A stretch of DNA of 64,000 nucleotides from Silene conica (Eukaryota; Streptophyta; Magnoliopsida; Caryophyllales; Caryophyllaceae), in the NCBI GenBank assembly GCA_029255685.2, contig CM055316.2, positions 69,083,237 through 69,147,236 of the forward strand, written 5' to 3'. Below the pieces are notes generated by a model, which saw only the letters and a program-made list of their open reading frames with translations, was not told the origin of the DNA and searched no databases. A program made the translations under genes and the position numbers. The number at the start of each line of letters is the position of its first letter. The first letter of the stretch is position 1. Below are positions 59,233-64,000 of this stretch, in pieces.

Positions 59233-59766
59233 ATGACTAAATTCTGCAAGCAAGCGATCTATTCAAAGGAGAATGATATGGAAGATTTTAAGAATGGTTA
59301 TGTGAATTGGAAAAAGGAGCAGTTCAAAACAATCTCTCTGTTTTCAACAACAACTGTCCAGAAGCAAACACCATCTGGCACCAGTCGCCATCACCCATTC
59401 CTAAGCCTGCCTGAACTTACAACCGAGGTATTTAACAGGCTCGATAAAACAGGCAAGCGAAGCATGGCCGAAGTATGTAAAGCTTGGGCCGGTTTGTTTT
59501 TGGTTGGGACAAGCACGGCAAAGGTTGAGTATGATTACAAGCGCCAGTTAGCAAAGGAAAACAACTATGGCATCATAAGGGTAACAAGAGGCAACAGTGT
59601 AGTTGCAGTGTATTGTTCCTGCATGTATGCCAAGGACAAGAAGCAGAAGAGGGTGATACATAGAAGGGTCGTAAAACGCCGCAAGGTTGCACGTTTGGAG
59701 GAAATGCCTGAAGAAAAATTCAATGATGAATCGGGAAGCGAAGGATACTATGACTCTGACTGTTAA
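59233..59766 (+). CDS. F-box-like protein, paralogue 3 (intact)
   Basis: 177 aa from ATG 59233 (MTKFCKQAIYSKENDMEDF). The F-box-like core is HHPFLSLPELTTEVFNRLD followed by KRSMAEVCKAWAG (about residues 54-88). Then come a short beta-like part (RVTRGNSVVAVYCSC with the CxC motif), a Lys/Arg-rich patch that could be a nuclear signal, and an acidic tail ending SGSEGYYDSDC. The same core and tail occur in the 35387 gene. No leucine-rich or kelch repeats follow the F-box-like part, so any substrate contact must come from the short C-terminal region. It is the only fully intact member with the tail. On the strand opposite the neighbouring dsRBD-like and RPA-like genes. Confidence 0.65.
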   Translation: MTKFCKQAIYSKENDMEDFKNGYVNWKKEQFKTISLFSTTTVQKQTPSGTSRHHPFLSLPELTTEVFNRLDKTGKRSMAEVCKAWAGLFLVGTSTAKVEYDYKRQLAKENNYGIIRVTRGNSVVAVYCSCMYAKDKKQKRVIHRRVVKRRKVARLEEMPEEKFNDESGSEGYYDSDC

Positions 59767-59889
59767 AGTCATAAGTAGTTGTCTAGCAAACAACATGATG
59801 TTTGCAATTTTCTCACTATTAATTATAGGGCCTATCCCAATCAATCTGTAGTGTATTGTAAATATAATTAGAAGTTTATCAAATATAAA

Positions 59890-60340
59890 CTTATCTTTTG
59901 TCTTGTCCAATATCATGTTCTACAACATTACTGGTTGTTTGTTCACACAACGAAATTAGTCATTCCTGCAGAGCGTATTGCATTTCCCCAATATTATGTA
60001 TCAGCGATTGTCCATATACTAACGACTCTTTTTATAACATACTTATGATTACCGGCGACAGTTGGCAAAGGAGAACAACAATGCCATCGTAAGAGTAAAA
60101 AGAGGCAACAGTGTTCAATTTTGTTCTGTTAAATACCCCAAAAAAAACTGTGTACTGATAATGTAATTAGTCATTCTGTATTGTTCAATATCATGTTCCA
60201 CAATTCCACACGTTGTTTGTGCCCATAACGAGATCAATCATTTCTACACAGCTTATTGCATCTTCCTGATATTATGTATCAATGCCTGACCATACACTAA
60301 GGCCTCTTCTTATAGCATACTTGGTTGCTGTTTGTTGTCG
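59890..60340 (+). repeat. Tandem duplication of the F-box-like gene 3' region
   Basis: 59890-60050 and about 60175-60335 share the same order of phrases: CAATATCATGTTC, GTTGTTTGT, AGTCATT or ATCATT, TATTGCAT, TATTATGTATCA, ATACTAA. The copies flank a degenerate piece of the gene itself. Confidence 0.7.
60055..60160 (+). pseudogene. Fragment of the F-box-like gene 3' end
   Basis: Encodes RRQLAKENNNAIVRVKRGNS, close to KRQLAKENNYGIIRVTRGNS of the intact gene 500 bp upstream. It lacks the F-box core and ends in stops, so it is a by-product of the local tandem duplication. Confidence 0.75.
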
Positions 60341-61055
60341 TCAAAGGCCCAGGCTCTGAACCCTCTGATTCAAACACATAAAACTAAACATATGAGCAAC
60401 ACTTTATCGAACCAAGTCACTGATTGTTAACAACTACTGGAAGATGAAGCCTACCCCAACTGGAATGTCCTGCTTGCCAGTTGCAGGCGGAAACGTATGA
60501 GGTATTGAGATAAATGCAGATGTTGATGGTGCTATTTCATTGTACATTCTGCTTAAAGTGTTGATAATTGCACATAGTTGAGTTATATATACCTAAGTGT
60601 GTTTATTTGTGACACAACTACTACCGAAACAAGCAGCGCGTACATAATGGTCAGCGCAACCTGTCATTGCTATTAATACGCCCAGTAATTCAACAGGGTT
60701 GTAGTTAACGATCCGCTACCTTGATAGTCATCAACATTCCGACAGCAACATAACACTTCTTATTTCAATGAGTACGACAACATCGTCTTAAACAACACAT
60801 AGATGGACGTGTCTGTCAAGTTTCAAAAGTATGAAAACAGGAAACACGGTATGACTGCAAACCACCTCAATATCCAACAGCCACAAGGGGTTTACTAAAA
60901 ACAGACTATTGTCATAACAGTAGCCTAACAACATAGACTTTCTAAAATAAGTAGATATTGGCAACAGGTATACGCCATTTCACAAAATATCCTGTAAAAC
61001 CTCTGTTACCCAAATCAAAGGCAAACATACAAGCCATAACACACTAACAAAAACA
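60341..61055. other. Spacer before the second RPA-like gene
   Basis: 700 bp with no gene recognised. Confidence 0.35.
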
Positions 61056-63603
61056 ATGGACATCTTCAAATCTACGATATCTGGGCTAACTCCCATCTCA
61101 ATTCCCGACTTAGAAGAAGTGACCTTGCTGGCTTCACCTGAATATAGAACTCACTGTTCTTCCAGTGGTTTTCCACCTGTGACAGATAGCATTCCTTCTC
61201 CTGACACAGGCATTAAGGCAACATACATGAAAAATTAGTACAGTAGTTAAATAATATCCAATGAACAAACAGTATATGACTAATTGACCAAGAAGCACCC
61301 GTACAAGGTCAGTAGCAGTGCGACAATTACCTGTGGAAGCATCGAGAACAGAACACCTGCTTCCACATCAAGTAGCTTCTCCGCATTAGCAGTCAGCGCA
61401 TTGAAACTACACACGCCAGTTTCATCCTTCACATCTAGCGCTACCATTAGTCTGCAATGATCAGAAAGTCAGAAAGGACAGTGTAAATAACGTGCGCACG
61501 CTGCAGAACACAACTCCATTACCTAGGGGAAGCCACTACATTCTCTCGTATGCATGCATAACAGTTGTAGGAAACACCCAATTCTTCATAACCACCAGTA
61601 CCACAGTTACTACACCCAGTGTAGTATTGGATATTTCCCTTATTAAGCCTGAGAAGTTGCACACATAACCAATGACGCTCTTCCTGCAGAACATCTCTCA
61701 CCTGATAGACCAAATAGTGCAGAATCAGTCTCAGATAACCAGCAATAAAGAAGTACTACAATTTCTGGTTCATGACTATACATCACACCATGGCACACAT
61801 CGTAAATTCAGAAGACACAAACGCAAAAGAGGACATCAGAATATCACAAAGCAGCTATTAGAAGATGTACACATACATCCTGTTGGAGGAGCCACCCAAT
61901 CGTAGTAATTATGCGCTCAGAAGCTGGACAGCGTACATCACATATCTGACGGTGTTTATTAGCCAGAAGTTCACAGCAGGAATCTCCCCTGCAACAACTC
62001 GTTAATGGCCCAATACTCACAGTACTTAATAATACCATGAACGTACATCAGCAAATCAGACCCTTACCAGTCACGCAACATATCAGCCTCTTTTCCTTCT
62101 GGGTTGAGGTTCACAAGCGTCTCTTTTGTAGAAGAGAGAGAAAATCCTAAGCAACAACTACATACATTAGTATCAGATCAGGTCTTCAGCGAAAGTACGC
62201 AGTCATGTATAGCAGGATTAGGATCATGAAATACCATTCCGGCTGCATGCCCTCAGATTAGAGAAACTGATAACAGGGAAGGATGTTCCATTAAGTTCCA
62301 AGTTTCTGCACTGTCGCACAGCAGGTTTTTCCCAAACAGCTACCATCATAGCTTGATCAGAGCTGCATACACAGATCTCGAAGTTCTCAGTATACAGGCC
62401 AACCAGAAGAAACAAACAGATAATGCATCTGCTAGATTAGAAACAACTTTTGCCTTCAAAGACCATACCTTGTATCAACAATGTAAATCTCAAACAACTC
62501 ACAAGTATTACCAACCAGCCTTGGTTTTTGACATATCCGATCAACGAACACAACAATACCAATCACATCTGTACACAAAACACGTTCAAACCATCACGCA
62601 TAATACATATCCAAAAAACAAGTAAACCAAATTTTTTAAAGAGTGACCCACCATAACATTCTTCAACTGAAAGCCTTTTCGGTATACTTGCAACAGGCAC
62701 GTACCGAACAGGATCAAAGAGCTGCCTACCACACACCGGCCGAACAACAGTTTCGCCATTGAAAACAAGCTCGTAAACTTGACCATCATGACTGCCCCAA
62801 CACTGACCTCCAACAACCCTAACTCTAGCGTTTATAATTTCATACTCAACCTGATCATGCATGACGTCGCCAAATAACTCAAGTTCCTCATTATGAAATG
62901 CAGTTCTTAGCCTCGCACCCTTTAGCAACATAAAGGAACGAATCAAATTGTTGAAAGCAACATTAAACTCTGAACAGTTATTTACGGCTAATGAAGAAGT
63001 ACATATACTGTGTGTTCTCAAATCACACCGTTTTTTTTATCAATCCCTCGAACATTCAAAAGAAACCACAAGTAATAATGACAAAGAAAGCAGGATTCAT
63101 TAAAAACTACAGGACCCCTTAGAACTACATCATGCCTACCAACAGGCTTGCAGACAACAGAAACACACGAAGAACAATAAAGTAAATTAGATACACCAAC
63201 ATCAGACAGACTACATCCACTGTATACACAACCCATGTTTATCCCAACCATATACCACCATTAACACACAGAAGCCAATACACATCACAGCACTCGAATT
63301 CCTTACACATAGTACTTCAGTAATCAAACAAAACATAAATATGGTCCTGCAAAACTCCCTACCCCAGCACTCACAATAGCATATAAATCACATTACTATG
63401 GAACAACTCAAACAGGAAATCTTCAAATATTATGAACATATAAACTACAATACCTTCTCATCCTCGAATGTTAACAGTTCACATTCGAGAGGATGCGCAG
63501 TCAACGAACCATGTATGCTTATCTTCTCTATTACCCTGACTCTCAGAGAATATACACCATCCCTGCCTGCAAGCGACCTAGCACATTCCGACACTTGTTT
63601 CAT
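61056..63603 (-). CDS. RPA70-like single-stranded DNA-binding protein, second gene, multi-exon
   Basis: First exon 63603-63454 from ATG (MKQVSECARSLAGRDGVYSL ... LTFEDEK). It matches the first exon of the 40954 gene and has the same splice position after LxFEDxK. OB-fold exon about 62970-62653: KGARLRTAFHNEELELFGD and FDPVRYVPVASIPKRL. Then about 62553-62465 (DVIGIVVFVDRICQKPRLV), 62370-62240 (AVWEKPAVRQCRNL), 62145-62065 (GFSLSSTKETLVNLNPEGKE), 61990-61860, the zinc ribbon 61713-61522 (GCSNCGTGGYEELGVSYNC), 61455-61330 and a terminal exon near 61240-61060. Exon edges are approximate. Most exons are open. This gene is diverged from the 36755-40954 one, so it is not a recent duplicate. Its Rep/helicase partner, if any, would lie beyond the right edge of the window. 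Confidence 0.7.
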
Positions 63604-64000
63604 AATGGCCTATACAACAAAATGCAGTTATAGACTTATAATTAGAAATGGTAAATATTTCAAATATTGTTCAGCATCAAACAAATAAAATATATCAGAG
63701 ACTAATACAAACCTGAGACAGTGTTGTTACAATGAGAGTAAACATACCCAATAAGAGTAGTTATATTAGTTTGGGTTGCTTGTAAAGTGGGTTAAATGAT
63801 TTAGCAAATTCTCAAATAAAATAATAGTTAGTACTTTAACAGTATGGCCACGCTGAAATGTTACTGTTTACACATTACCTACACATGCCTAGAAGCTAAT
63901 AACATGCACTCTAAATACACAAAATCAAAACCAAATCTTCTCATCTACCACCCACCACAGAAATCATGAATAGATTACTGTTCTCGATTACTCTAGGATA
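63604..64000. other. Window end, nothing recognised
   Basis: Upstream of the second RPA-like gene; its promoter probably lies here. No other feature. Confidence 0.35.

Larger units (their letters stand above)
29074..64000 (-). mobile_element. Large minus-strand Helitron region (3' end at 29074; 5' end not found)
   Basis: The 3' terminus is well formed. The minus strand gives a GC-rich hairpin (TTCCGCGCGC/GCGCGCGGAA arms), then GTACAA, then CTAG, then T outside. To the right, all on the minus strand, are RPA-like and Rep/helicase genes as in autonomous plant Helitrons. No matching minus-strand 5' end (TC...) was recognised, so the right boundary is the window edge only by default. The repeat of accessory genes suggests either one giant element or two related ones side by side or nested. 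A CACTA element sits inside. Confidence 0.55.

Overview
The window is nuclear DNA of a flowering plant, most likely a eudicot. The evidence is AT-rich sequence, spliced genes, plant-type Ty1/copia and Ty3/gypsy elements primed by initiator Met tRNA, a plant-type Helitron with introns, CACTA and TRIM elements, and fragments of plant FAR1, uncoupling-protein, exportin-1 and DNA polymerase eta genes. No bacterial, organellar, rRNA, tRNA or CRISPR features were seen. Almost everything is transposon-derived, and I found no convincing intact housekeeping gene.

Region 1 (1-28131) is a nest of elements. A broken FAR1-like gene (1-1221) is followed by a decayed minus-strand Ty1/copia element: 3' LTR ending at 2538, pol 3333-6600, gag resuming at 26429-27103. 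Its gag is split by a 19.75 kb insertion (6671-26423) flanked by the 5-bp duplication ATAAC. The outer ends of that insertion are the 204-bp LTRs of a TRIM. Inside the TRIM, joined exactly at the primer-binding site, sits a chromodomain Ty3/gypsy element (gag-pol 21044-25621) carrying only one copy of its own ~2.3 kb LTR. That LTR is interrupted by a young 11.5 kb Sirevirus-like copia (9158-20632, duplication TAACT) with near-identical LTRs, gag, pol and an extra downstream ORF. The insertion order is therefore outer copia, then TRIM, then gypsy, then Sirevirus-like copia.

Region 2 (28132-64000) is Helitron territory. A plus-strand Helitron 5' end at 28132 appears to have cut off the outer copia. 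At 29074 there is a minus-strand Helitron 3' terminus (hairpin plus CTAG). To its right lie genes of a large minus-strand Helitron: an F-box-like gene fused to an uncoupling-protein exon (29905-30781), a second F-box-like gene (35387, plus), an RPA70-like gene with duplicated 3' exons (36755-40954), a Rep/helicase gene with two frameshifts (42164-46820), and a protein that may carry two dsRNA-binding-like units (47420-48433). The same accessory set recurs further right: dsRBD-like gene (55905-56891), F-box-like gene (59233-59766) and RPA70-like gene (about 61060-63603). This recurring set of RPA, F-box-like and dsRBD-like genes beside Rep/helicase is the best candidate for an undescribed Helitron accessory system.

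A 6.0 kb non-autonomous CACTA element (48533-54554, duplication ATT) sits between the two gene sets. It carries genomic pieces of exportin-1 (one exon) and DNA polymerase eta (three exons, introns retained). Smaller inverted-repeat elements and tandem duplications fill several gaps.

The Rep proteins, RPA homologues and helicase would act together in rolling-circle transposition in the nucleus. Any role of the F-box-like and dsRBD-like proteins in host ubiquitin or small-RNA pathways is inference only. All coordinates and comparisons were read by eye. No database search was run.
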